The notes: a model not told the origin generated them from the sequence alone. A stretch of 64,000 nucleotides of DNA from Sediminibacterium sp. KACHI17 (GCF_040362915.1 NZ_AP029612.1:2790001-2854000); one strand, 5' to 3'; numbered from the stretch's first letter, positions 40,684 through 49,359 are shown. Numbers and translations: made by a program.

Positions 40684-41635
40684 TTCTGATTTCCTCTATG
40701 ATTTCTTCAGCACCCATCGCTAAAATTTCTTGTCCTGCTTCAGTGCCTATCGCAGCGCCAACGGAAATAGGTACGGTAGTCTTGATATCAACTTTCTCAC
40801 GACCATCCAATGACACCACATTACCTTGGAAAAAAATCTGATCATCCTGTATTTGTGCGAGTGCAGAAATCGGAGTAGCGCATCCGCCCATCAATTGACG
40901 TAAAAAATTTCTTTCAGCATGTGCACAGATCGCTGTTTCGTTATGATGAAGTTGCTGACAGTGATTGAAAATTTCAGTTTCTCCTTCTCTACATACGACC
41001 ATTACAGCACCTTGTGCCGGAGCTGGTAACATCCAATCAAGATCGATTGCTTTTTCCGGGCGAAGATTGATTCTCTCCAATCCTGCAGCTGCGAAGATGG
41101 CGCCATGCCAATTGCTTTCTTCCAGCTTACGGAGTCGGGTGTTCACATTGCCCCGCAAATTATCAAACTGATGATCGGGATAGCGGTTGAGCCATTGTGC
41201 TTTACGACGAACGCTGCTGGTGGCGAATAGTCCATAGTCCATAGTCCATGGTCCATGGTCCATGGTCCATATCCCATTTGCATATCCTAATGCTTTAGGA
41301 ACATGCTCTTCTTTATAAACTAGAATGTCTTTGTATGATGCTCTTTTTAAGACGGCTGCTTCTTGGATACCCTTGGCAAGTTGAGTCGGCACATCTTTCA
41401 TCGAGTGAACGGCGATATCAATTTTATTGCTGAGTAAAGCGGCATCGAGTGTTTTAGTAAAAATGCCTTGTACACCGATCTCATACAGTGGTGTCACCAG
41501 ATCAATATCTCCCTCGCTTTTAATATACACGAGTTCAGAAGCCACTCCTTTTTCTTTCAGGAGTTCCTGCACCCATGTGGCCTGCCACACGGCGAGCTGA
41601 CTGTCGCGTGTCCCTATACGTACTACCTTGGTCAT
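40670..41635 (-). CDS. hemC: Hydroxymethylbilane synthase with a repeat-encoded insertion
   Basis: 321 residues, about 14 longer than usual. It polymerises four porphobilinogens on a dipyrromethane cofactor held by Cys252 in LMGGCATPISAL. Other hallmarks are IGTRDSQLAVWQA, IAVHSMKDVPT and FATSSVRRKAQWLNRYP with LRGNVNTRLRKL. Directly before FATSSVRRKAQW, residues about 122-136 read IWTMDHGPWTMDYGL, encoded by six tandem 7-base units. The insertion keeps frame because 42 bases equal 14 codons. It lies at a surface loop between domains, so activity is likely retained (inference). Confidence 0.95.
   Translation of the reverse strand: MTKVVRIGTRDSQLAVWQATWVQELLKEKGVASELVYIKSEGDIDLVTPLYEIGVQGIFTKTLDAALLSNKIDIAVHSMKDVPTQLAKGIQEAAVLKRASYKDILVYKEEHVPKALGYANGIWTMDHGPWTMDYGLFATSSVRRKAQWLNRYPDHQFDNLRGNVNTRLRKLEESNWHGAIFAAAGLERINLRPEKAIDLDWMLPAPAQGAVMVVCREGETEIFNHCQQLHHNETAICAHAERNFLRQLMGGCATPISALAQIQDDQIFFQGNVVSLDGREKVDIKTTVPISVGAAIGTEAGQEILAMGAEEIIEEIRNAGK
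41230..41271 (-). repeat. Six tandem GTCCATR heptads inside hemC
   Basis: Exactly six consecutive 7-base units (GTCCATA twice, GTCCATG three times, GTCCATA once) lie in the hemC reading frame and encode WTMDHGPWTMDYGL plus one flanking residue. The same unit is otherwise intergenic, at 21823, 44151, 54040 and 61247. Confidence 0.92.
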
Positions 41636-41643
41636 ATCTTGGT

Positions 41644-42852
41644 TTAATGACTACTCGTCATGAAGTCGTTGATGGCCTCAATGTAATAACAACCGGGCTG
41701 ATGTCTGTTACGCATCTTAACGGCTACATTGTTCACCACTTTCTGAATGGCTTCTGTATTGATATCTTCTGATGCTCTCCGTGAAGTTAAAAACAATCCA
41801 CAGGAATGCATATCATGTAATTTTTGCTTGACCGCTTTTAAAATGGGGACATGGCGGCGTTGATGATTCCATACAGCAAACTCATTCATGTGTTTGCGTA
41901 TGATATTCATCGCTTTGGGCACTTCCGCTTTTCTTTTTTGTAAGGTCTGGTCATTGATCTTCGACAGATCATCCACATTTGCCAGCAATACATTATCTTG
42001 TTGTGCCAGTGATGGATCAATATTGTGAGGAATCGAAAGATCGATCAGGATCTTTTTGCTATCAACTTTTAAATTCTTTGCTGTAATCACCGGTTGCTCA
42101 GCATTGGTGGCTACAATAATAATATCTGCTTGATGGATCTCATTCTCTAATTGGCTCCAATCTGCATACTGTAATCCCAAGCTTTCTGCCAATTCAGCCG
42201 CTTTTTCTGCAGTTCTGTTGATGAGTGTGATATTTTTTGTATCAAGATAATCAACCAGATTCTTGCAAGTGTTACGTCCGATCTTACCGGTTCCTAATAA
42301 AACGATCTTCTTATCTAAAGTGTCTGTCAATTGCTGACGAATGAATTGAATGGCAGCAAAGGAAACAGAAATAGTGCCACCACTCAGTGCCGTTTCATTT
42401 TTGATCTGCTTAGAAGATTGTAAAACGGTGTTGAATAAACGCTCGATAAAAGAGCCGATCATTCCTTTTTCTTTGGCAAACTTTATCGCCAGTTTCATTT
42501 GACCTACGATCTCATAGTCACCCAAAATCTGGGAATCGAGTCCGGCACCTACTGCAAAAATATGTTGTAAAGCTTCTTCGTCTTGTTTGATATAGCAGCG
42601 TTGAACAAAATCAGACTTGTTTCCGATGGTCACTGCACACAGAAGATCAACTAAAGTAGTTGCATCCGGTGCGATGCCATAGATCTCAGTACGGTTACAG
42701 GTGCTCAATACGAATAATTCTTTGATACCTGCTCCTTTGGCACGCTGTAAGATAATGGCATATTGTTCTGGATTGATCGCATAGTTACCGCGAACAGCTG
42801 CATCTGTCTTCTTGTAGTTGATTCCCGCTATGAAAAATTGTCCTGTCTCCAT
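41644..42852 (-). CDS. hemA: Glutamyl-tRNA reductase
   Basis: 402 residues. The first enzyme of the C5 heme pathway, reducing glutamyl-tRNA to glutamate-1-semialdehyde. The catalytic Cys52 is in VLSTCNRTEIYG; the NADPH domain has VLLGTGKIGRNTCKNL and the segment DIIIVATNAEQPVI. It is the first gene of the minus-strand hem operon and has a consensus -7 box 41 bases upstream. In many bacteria this step is the main control point of heme synthesis. Confidence 0.97.
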   Translation of the reverse strand: METGQFFIAGINYKKTDAAVRGNYAINPEQYAIILQRAKGAGIKELFVLSTCNRTEIYGIAPDATTLVDLLCAVTIGNKSDFVQRCYIKQDEEALQHIFAVGAGLDSQILGDYEIVGQMKLAIKFAKEKGMIGSFIERLFNTVLQSSKQIKNETALSGGTISVSFAAIQFIRQQLTDTLDKKIVLLGTGKIGRNTCKNLVDYLDTKNITLINRTAEKAAELAESLGLQYADWSQLENEIHQADIIIVATNAEQPVITAKNLKVDSKKILIDLSIPHNIDPSLAQQDNVLLANVDDLSKINDQTLQKRKAEVPKAMNIIRKHMNEFAVWNHQRRHVPILKAVKQKLHDMHSCGLFLTSRRASEDINTEAIQKVVNNVAVKMRNRHQPGCYYIEAINDFMTSSH

Positions 42853-42892
42853 AAACTGCCACGATCCTTTTGGTCTCGCTCAAATAAGTACG

Positions 42893-42900
42893 CAAAGGTA
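42893..42900 (-). promoter_or_regulatory. -7 box TACCTTTG of the hemA operon
   Basis: A perfect TAnnTTTG on the minus strand (CAAAGGTA on the plus strand), giving a leader of roughly 35 bases before hemA. It is 170 bases from the divergent hemH box at 43071. Confidence 0.65.
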
Positions 42901-43070
42901 TCCTGCATGGTTTCTTTTAAAACATGATAAACGTCATTACATTGTCATTTCTCTGTCAGTTTTCTGATAAGCGGTGTTTTATGATGCTGAAATAAAACCC
43001 TTTCTGTTTTTGTTTCGTTCTTTTCTGCAAACAAATCTTTCAGAACTTTTAAGTAAGCGATTTGTTACTC

Positions 43071-43078
43071 TAACTTTG
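43071..43078 (+). promoter_or_regulatory. -7 box TAACTTTG of hemH
   Basis: A perfect TAnnTTTG followed by CA, 17 bases before the hemH ATG. The 170 bases between this box and the hemA box have no array repeat and could hold a shared operator; I see no clear dyad. Confidence 0.65.
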
Positions 43079-43095
43079 CAAACTCAAATGTGATT

Positions 43096-44148
43096 ATGGC
43101 AACGAATGCGAAACGTGCACTCTTATTGATGAATCTTGGCTCACCTGATTCAACAGAAGTAAAAGATGTAAGAAAATACCTGAATGAGTTTTTAATGGAT
43201 GGACGAGTGATCGATATCCCTTATATCGTAAGGGCATTATTGGTTCGTGGTATCATCGTTCCTTTTCGTGCGCCTAAGTCAGCTGAGGCTTACAGAAGTA
43301 TCTGGACCGATGAGGGCTCTCCATTGATCGTACTCACCAAGCAATTAAAAGAAGCATTACAGCATGATATTGAGGAGCCTATCGGCATTGCGATGCGCTA
43401 TGGCACTCCTTCACCCAAAGAAGCCTATGATGCTTTACTAAAAGAGCATCCTGGTCTGGAAGAAGTGGTATTATTACCCTTGTACCCGCATTATGCCATG
43501 AGTAGTTATGAAACAGCAGTGGAATATGCGAAGGAGCAGCACAAACAATATGGTTATTCATTTAAGTTGAGTGTCATCAAACCTTTTTATGATGATGATA
43601 CTTATATCAATGCCTTGGCCGAATCTATCAAGCCATATACTGAGCAAGCGTATGATCATATTTTATTCAGCTACCATGGTGTGCCACAAAGACATATTCG
43701 TAAGAGTGATATCACCGGCTGTCATTGTTTGAAAGTGGAGAACTGTTGTGAAGTGGCTTCTCCGGCTCATAAAGAATGTTATCGACATCAATTGGTAGTG
43801 ACCACTAAACTGGTTGCTGAAAAATTGGGGATCCCAAAAGAAAAATACAGTCTTTCTTTCCAATCAAGATTGGGTAGTGGCTGGCTACAACCCTTTACAG
43901 ATAAGCGTTTGGAAGCTATGCCAGGCGAAGGTGTAAAGAAATTGTTGGTGGCATGTCCGGCATTCATCAGCGATTGTCTGGAAACCATCGAAGAAATTGG
44001 TGAGGAAGGAAAAGAAACCTTCTTGCATGCCGGCGGTGAATCATTCACGCTGATTCCTTGTCTAAATGTACACCCCGCTTGGACTGCCACAATTAAGCAA
44101 TGGATGGAGGAGATCAGGAGCGGGAAGGAGGAGATGATTTTGGCGTAG
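43096..44148 (+). CDS. hemH: Ferrochelatase
   Basis: 350 residues from the ATG at 43096; a GTG lies two codons upstream. It inserts ferrous iron into protoporphyrin IX, the last step of protoheme synthesis. The catalytic His is in FSYHGVPQRHIRK and the acid cluster in FISDCLETIEEIGEE. A cysteine-rich loop (TGCHCLKVENCC and KECYRH) follows the catalytic His; an Fe-S or other metal site there is possible, as in some bacterial ferrochelatases. It is divergent from hemA and is followed by hemJ. Confidence 0.96.
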   Translation: MATNAKRALLLMNLGSPDSTEVKDVRKYLNEFLMDGRVIDIPYIVRALLVRGIIVPFRAPKSAEAYRSIWTDEGSPLIVLTKQLKEALQHDIEEPIGIAMRYGTPSPKEAYDALLKEHPGLEEVVLLPLYPHYAMSSYETAVEYAKEQHKQYGYSFKLSVIKPFYDDDTYINALAESIKPYTEQAYDHILFSYHGVPQRHIRKSDITGCHCLKVENCCEVASPAHKECYRHQLVVTTKLVAEKLGIPKEKYSLSFQSRLGSGWLQPFTDKRLEAMPGEGVKKLLVACPAFISDCLETIEEIGEEGKETFLHAGGESFTLIPCLNVHPAWTATIKQWMEEIRSGKEEMILA

Positions 44149-44150
44149 TG

Positions 44151-44199
44151 GTCCATAGTCGATAGTCCATGGACCATGGTCTATGGACTATCGACCATA
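44151..44199. repeat. Seven consecutive GTCCATA-type heptads forming a palindrome
   Basis: Seven 7-base units without a break: GTCCATA, GTCGATA, GTCCATG, GACCATG, GTCTATG, GACTATC, GACCATA. The first and last halves are complementary. It begins 3 bases after the hemH stop. Confidence 0.9.
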
Positions 44200-44246
44200 T
44201 TCCGTAGCTTTCGAATATCTCAATAACCTCTCACCCATCAACCCTC

Positions 44247-44789
44247 ATGTACGAATACCTCAAATCACTCCATATCATTTTTATAGTTACCTGGTTTGCG
44301 GGGTTGTTTTATATGCCCAGACTGTTTATTTACGCAACAGAAGCAGGCGATAAGACAGAAGTGGAGTGTAAAATTTTGCGTGAGCAGTTTTCTATCATGA
44401 TGAAACGATTGTGGTATGGAATCACTTGGCCATCTGCTATTCTCACTTTGATATTCGGATTGTCTGTCTTATTTCATGGTAACTGGGATAAAGTTGTTTT
44501 TGATGTGTCAGGAAGATGGCTGTTGGTGAAACTTATTTTTGTCTTGTTTTTGTATGTCTATCACTTCTCTCTGCATCGCATTTTTAAGCAAGAGATGGCA
44601 GGTATTTATCGATATTCTTCTAATCAACTTCGTATCTGGAATGAAGTAGCTACAATTTTTCTCATCTCCATCGTCATGCTGGTTGTGGTCAAACAAAGTC
44701 TCAGTTTCGTATGGGGGCTGGTGGGGTTGATCCTTTTTGTACTGTTGCTCATGAGCGCCATTCGGGTGTATAAGCGTATAAGAGGGTAA
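44247..44789 (+). CDS. hemJ: Protoporphyrinogen IX oxidase HemJ
   Basis: 180 residues with four to five membrane helices. The N-terminus YEYLKSLHIIFIVTWFAGLFY contains the conserved His of HemJ (UPF0093/CopD-like), and the MPRLFIY motif follows. HemJ is the bacterial, membrane-bound oxidase that converts protoporphyrinogen IX to protoporphyrin IX. It is encoded 98 bases after hemH and completes the heme pathway in this cluster; no hemG or hemY is seen. A heptad array separates it from hemH. Confidence 0.9.
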   Translation: MYEYLKSLHIIFIVTWFAGLFYMPRLFIYATEAGDKTEVECKILREQFSIMMKRLWYGITWPSAILTLIFGLSVLFHGNWDKVVFDVSGRWLLVKLIFVLFLYVYHFSLHRIFKQEMAGIYRYSSNQLRIWNEVATIFLISIVMLVVVKQSLSFVWGLVGLILFVLLLMSAIRVYKRIRG

Positions 44790-44792
44790 TCA

Positions 44793-44953
44793 ATTCAAAA
44801 TTCAAAATTCAAAAGTCAAAAGTGAAAGGGGCTTTTATTTTGATAATTCTTTAAGACTTCATTTCTTTAAGTTATTGATTATCAAACAGTTAAAATCTTT
44901 TTTGAATTGCTAATCATTTTTTGACTTTTGACTTTTCACTTTTGACTTTTCTC
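44793..44953. repeat. AGTCAAA heptad hairpin
   Basis: The left arm has five heptads (ATTCAAA three times, AGTCAAA, AGTGAAA; 44793-44827) and the right arm five inverted ones (TTTTGAC twice, TTTTCAC, TTTTGAC, TTTTCTC; 44919-44953). The 91-base loop is AT-rich without an ORF. It occupies most of the 259-base gap before ileS; a TACCTTCG box follows at 44981. Confidence 0.87.
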
Positions 44954-45048
44954 CCCTCCCTTTTCCTCCCCCACATTTCATACCTTCGCAGCCTTTAAAA
45001 CCTGCCTGTTAAAGGATTACAGGCTATTTTCAAGCTGACCGAAAGACT

Positions 45049-48000
45049 ATGAGTGCTAAATACGCTGAATTTTCAGGATTGAACCTGCCGGCTATCGAAA
45101 AAGAGATACTGGCCAAATGGAAGGATGGACAGGCTTTTGAACAAAGTGTTGCGCTTCGAGAAGGCAAAACACCTTTTGTGTTTTATGAGGGTCCGCCCAG
45201 TGCTAATGGTATGCCCGGTATTCACCACGTCATTTCGCGTACGTTGAAAGACATGGTGTGTCGCTATAAGACCATGCAAGGTTTTCAGGTAAAGCGTAAA
45301 GGTGGATGGGATACCCATGGGTTGCCTGTGGAATTGGGCGTAGAGAAAGAATTGGGTATCACGAAGGAAGATATCGGCAAGAAAATTTCTGTTGAGGATT
45401 ATAACCAAAAGTGTCGTGAGGCTGTAATGCGCTACAAAGACATTTGGGATGATATCACTACCAAAATGGGATACTGGGTTGATCTGAATGATCCCTATAT
45501 CACTTTCGACAACAAATACATTGAATCACTGTGGTGGATATTGAGTCAGTTGTACAAAAAAGGATACTTGTACGAAAGTGTATCTATTCAACCATATTCA
45601 CCGGCAGCAGGAACAGGATTGAGTTCGCATGAATTGAATCAGCCGGGAACTTATAAGGATGTGAAGGATACAAGTGCAGTGGCGATGTTTAAAGCCATCA
45701 AGAGTGTAAAGACTCAGTTCTTATTTGATGCTGCAGGTACTGATGAAGTATTCTTCATGGCTTGGACAACCACTCCATGGACACTTCCTTCCAATTTAGG
45801 ATTGACAGTTGGTCCGAATATTGATTATGTACTGGTTCAAACTTTCAATCCCTATACACATTTGCCAGTATTTGTTGTACTTGCAAAAGCCTTGCTGGGT
45901 AAGTATTTCAAGCCGGAAGGAGAGAACGGTGATTTTGGAGGATACAATGCAGAAGTAAAATTATTGCCTTGGAAAATCATCACTGAATTTAAGGGAGCTG
46001 CTATTGAAGATGCTACTTATGAACAATTGCTTCCTTATGAAGCCAACTCACCATCTGTGGTTGAAGAGATCACACCCGGTGCAAAACCATTCCGCGTTTT
46101 ATGTGGTGATTTTGTAACAACAGAAGATGGTACCGGTATCGTTCATACTGCTCCTGCATTTGGTGCAGATGACTACAAAGTTGGCCAGAGATACAATATC
46201 GGTATTTTGACCATGGTGGATAGGGAAGGAAAATTTGTAGATGGGTTGGGAGAGTTCAGTGGTCGCTATGTCAAGAATTACAAAGACGAAAAAGATTATG
46301 TAGATGTGAATGTGGACATCTGCGTAAAACTAAAAAAAGAGAACCGCGCATTTAAAGTTGAAAAATACGAACACAGTTATCCGCATTGCTGGAGAACCGA
46401 TAAACCCATTCTGTATTATCCGTTAGATGCTTGGTTCATCAAGACCACTGCTGTGAAAGACAGAATGGTGGAATTGAATAAGACCATCAACTGGAAACCA
46501 AAGAGTACCGGTGAAGGACGTTTTGGTAATTGGCTGGAAAACATGGTGGACTGGAATTTGAGTCGCAGTCGCTATTGGGGAACGCCTTTGCCTGTATGGC
46601 GTACAGAAGATGGTAGTGAAGAAGTTTGTATTGGTTCCATCGAAGAATTGAATGAAGGTATTCGCAAAGCCAATGAAGTATTGGGTGGAGATGTCAACAA
46701 GAATTATTTGCATGAAGGCATCCTTGATCTGCATAAACCTTATGTGGACGAGATCGTGTTGGTGAGTCCTTCAGGTAAACCGATGCATCGTGTACCGGAT
46801 CTGATCGATGTATGGTTTGATAGTGGAGCCATGCCTTATGCGCAATGGCATTATCCTTTTGAGAATAAAGAGTTGGTGGATAAGGGACAATCATTCCCTG
46901 CAGACTTTATCGCAGAAGGTGTTGACCAAACGCGTGGTTGGTTCTATACTTTACATGCCATTGGTGTAATGTTGTTTGACAGTGTGGCTTATAAAACCGT
47001 TGTGAGTAATGGATTGGTGTTGGATAAGAACGGAAATAAAATGAGTAAGCGTTTGGGTAATGTGGTGAATCCGTTTGAAACCATTGAAAAATACGGCGCT
47101 GATGCAACACGTTGGTATTTGATCACAAATGCATCACCTTGGGATAATTTAAAATTTGATCTGGCAGGTATTCAGGAAGTACAGCGTAAGTTCTTTGGTA
47201 CTTTATACAATACCTATCAGTTTTTTGTTTTGTATGCAAACGTTGATGGATTTGCATTTAAAGAAGCGCCCATTGCGTTGGCAGACAGACCTGAGATCGA
47301 TCGCTGGATCCTTTCTTCACTTAATAGTTTGGTGAAAAAGGTAACGGCTGCGATGGATGATTATGAACCCACCATCGCCGGAAGAGCCATCGAAGAATTT
47401 GTGGATGAGCATTTGAGTAACTGGTATGTGCGTTTGTGTCGCCGCCGTTTCTGGAAGGGCGACTATGAAACAGATAAGATCAGTGCTTATCAAACTTTGT
47501 ATGAATGTTTGGAGACGATCGTAAGATTGATGGCACCTATTTCTCCATTCTTCAGTGATGCGGTATTCCGAAACCTGAATGCAGTAACGGGTCGATTTAA
47601 TATAGCATCTGTTCACCATGCAGATTTCCCTGTGGCCAATGAAGCTGCGATCGATGAAGTGTTAGAGGAGAGAATGCAATTGGCACAGGATGTTTGTTCG
47701 TTGGTATTATCACTCCGTAAAAAAGTTAATATCAAAGTACGACAGCCTTTACAGAAAGTATTGATCCCGGTACTTGATCCGAATATGAAACATCAGTTGG
47801 AATTGATCGAAGATTTGATCAAGGCTGAAGTGAATGTCAAGGAAATGGAATACATCACGGATACGGAAGGTATTATCAAGAAAAAGATCAAGCCTAATTT
47901 CAAAGCGCTAGGAACCAAACTGGGTGCTAAAATGAAAGCAGCGGGTGCATTGATCACGGGTTTTGGTCAGCATGAGATCGCTACTATCGAGAAAGCGGGT

Positions 48001-48402
48001 CAAATAGACCTGAATTTGGATGGGGAGATCATTACCATTCTGTTATCTGAGGTGGAGATCGCTGCGGAAGATATTCCGGGCTGGAGTGTGGCAGGGAAGG
48101 GTAGTTTGACCGTAGCGTTGGATATCACCCTTACGGAGGAGCTGAAACAGGAGGGGGATGCCAGAGAATTCGTCAATCGGATACAAAATATCAGGAAAGA
48201 AAGCGGTTTTGAACTCACAGACCGTATATTCGTGACCGTTCTTGAGGCAGAAGGCCTTAAGGAGTCCATTGTTAAGTATAACGATTATATTTGCCGCGAA
48301 ATTTTGGCAGATGTCATTCAATGGGTACCTGAATTAAATGATGGTACTGACATTGAGGTCAATGACACCCTGTTAAAAGTGGTAGTAAACAAAAAAGGAT
48401 AA
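45049..48402 (+). CDS. ileS: Isoleucyl-tRNA synthetase
   Basis: 1117 residues, the longer type-2 (eukaryote-like) IleRS class, which often resists mupirocin (family knowledge, not tested here). It charges tRNA-Ile. The HIGH-type motif is in GMPGIHHVISRTLKDM, the editing domain has WTTTPWTLPSNLGLTVG, the KMSKS motif is KMSKRLGN near residue 665, and the anticodon-binding domain follows. The start is fixed by the conserved SAKYAEFSGLNLPAIEKEIL. The leader is about 60 bases. It is followed 6 bases later by dksA, as usual in Bacteroidota. Confidence 0.97.
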   Translation: MSAKYAEFSGLNLPAIEKEILAKWKDGQAFEQSVALREGKTPFVFYEGPPSANGMPGIHHVISRTLKDMVCRYKTMQGFQVKRKGGWDTHGLPVELGVEKELGITKEDIGKKISVEDYNQKCREAVMRYKDIWDDITTKMGYWVDLNDPYITFDNKYIESLWWILSQLYKKGYLYESVSIQPYSPAAGTGLSSHELNQPGTYKDVKDTSAVAMFKAIKSVKTQFLFDAAGTDEVFFMAWTTTPWTLPSNLGLTVGPNIDYVLVQTFNPYTHLPVFVVLAKALLGKYFKPEGENGDFGGYNAEVKLLPWKIITEFKGAAIEDATYEQLLPYEANSPSVVEEITPGAKPFRVLCGDFVTTEDGTGIVHTAPAFGADDYKVGQRYNIGILTMVDREGKFVDGLGEFSGRYVKNYKDEKDYVDVNVDICVKLKKENRAFKVEKYEHSYPHCWRTDKPILYYPLDAWFIKTTAVKDRMVELNKTINWKPKSTGEGRFGNWLENMVDWNLSRSRYWGTPLPVWRTEDGSEEVCIGSIEELNEGIRKANEVLGGDVNKNYLHEGILDLHKPYVDEIVLVSPSGKPMHRVPDLIDVWFDSGAMPYAQWHYPFENKELVDKGQSFPADFIAEGVDQTRGWFYTLHAIGVMLFDSVAYKTVVSNGLVLDKNGNKMSKRLGNVVNPFETIEKYGADATRWYLITNASPWDNLKFDLAGIQEVQRKFFGTLYNTYQFFVLYANVDGFAFKEAPIALADRPEIDRWILSSLNSLVKKVTAAMDDYEPTIAGRAIEEFVDEHLSNWYVRLCRRRFWKGDYETDKISAYQTLYECLETIVRLMAPISPFFSDAVFRNLNAVTGRFNIASVHHADFPVANEAAIDEVLEERMQLAQDVCSLVLSLRKKVNIKVRQPLQKVLIPVLDPNMKHQLELIEDLIKAEVNVKEMEYITDTEGIIKKKIKPNFKALGTKLGAKMKAAGALITGFGQHEIATIEKAGQIDLNLDGEIITILLSEVEIAAEDIPGWSVAGKGSLTVALDITLTEELKQEGDAREFVNRIQNIRKESGFELTDRIFVTVLEAEGLKESIVKYNDYICREILADVIQWVPELNDGTDIEVNDTLLKVVVNKKG

Positions 48403-48408
48403 AAGCGT

Positions 48409-49359
48409 ATGGCTACTAAGAAACCAGCCCCTAAGGCAGCGAAAAAACCGGCTCCAAAGGCGGCACCAGCCAAGAAAACAGCTTCAAAACCAGCACCTAA
48501 GAAGGCTGCTGCTAAGCCTGCTCCTAAAAAAGCAGCGAAACCGGCACCTAAACCGGCTGCTAAAAAAGCGGCTCCTGCTAAGAAAGCAGCAGTTAAACCG
48601 GCGCCTAAGAAGGCTGCTGCAAAACCTGCTCCTAAGCCAGCTGCTAAAGCACCTGTGAAAGCAGCGAAGCCAGCACCTAAACCAGCTCCGGCTCCTGTAA
48701 AAAAAGCAGCTGTACCGGCTAAGCCTGCTGCAAAAGCTCCGGTAAAACCCGCAGCGCCAGCACCAGCTGCAAAGCCTGTATCCACGCCTTTACCTCCGAT
48801 GAAGAAACCTGAACCAAAAGGGCCACCTGCACCGCCTGTTAAACCAGTGCGTAAAGCACCTGAGCCGCTGAAAGAGGTAAAAGTTCCTAAGACCAGTACC
48901 AAAAGTAGCGTCCCATATCAGCCCGGATATACACCATTAGAAAAAAGAGTAGAAACTGTGAGAAGTAACGAGACATTAGTAAAGTATAGTGATGCGGACT
49001 TAAATGAATTCCGTGAGTTGATCAATAAGAAACTGGAAGCAGCTAAAAAAGAGCTGACCTATCTTCAGGGTCTGATCACCCGTAAAGATGAAATGGGTGG
49101 TGATAATGATGATGCGCGTTACATGACCATGGAAGATGGTAGTATGAGCATGGAAAGAGAACAGCTCAGTCAAATGGCCAGCCGCCAGATCACTTACATC
49201 GATCACCTTGAAAAAGCGTTGATGCGAATCGAAAACAAAACCTACGGTATTTGTCGTGTAACCGGTAAGTTGATCGATAAAGCACGCTTACGTGCGGTTC
49301 CACATGCTACATTGAGTTTAGAAGCTAAACTGGGTTTAGTGAAGCCTAGTGCAGAATAG
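48409..49359 (+). CDS. DksA/TraR family protein with a histone H1-like N-terminal tail
   Basis: 316 residues, far longer than typical DksA (about 125-150). Residues 1 to about 165 are a low-complexity Lys/Ala/Pro tail made of KPAPKAA and AAKPAPKK units, resembling histone H1-like proteins. The remainder is DksA: a coiled coil (DLNEFRELINKKLEAAKKEL) and the C-terminal YGICRVTGKLIDKARLRAVPHAT, where only one Cys of the canonical four is left, as in other Bacteroidota members. DksA acts in the RNA polymerase secondary channel with ppGpp; the tail could bind DNA or RNA (inference). Confidence 0.9.
   Translation: MATKKPAPKAAKKPAPKAAPAKKTASKPAPKKAAAKPAPKKAAKPAPKPAAKKAAPAKKAAVKPAPKKAAAKPAPKPAAKAPVKAAKPAPKPAPAPVKKAAVPAKPAAKAPVKPAAPAPAAKPVSTPLPPMKKPEPKGPPAPPVKPVRKAPEPLKEVKVPKTSTKSSVPYQPGYTPLEKRVETVRSNETLVKYSDADLNEFRELINKKLEAAKKELTYLQGLITRKDEMGGDNDDARYMTMEDGSMSMEREQLSQMASRQITYIDHLEKALMRIENKTYGICRVTGKLIDKARLRAVPHATLSLEAKLGLVKPSAE

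Noticed and set aside
42901..43070. Heme or iron operator in the hemA-hemH gap
   Set aside because: I looked for a dyad and found none convincing; only the two -7 boxes are reported.
48318..48902. Minus-strand 194-codon Gly/Ala/Phe-rich ORF
   Set aside because: It is the antisense image of the Lys-Ala-Pro tail of the dksA gene; low-complexity repeats leave the opposite frame open. There is no independent promoter or homology.
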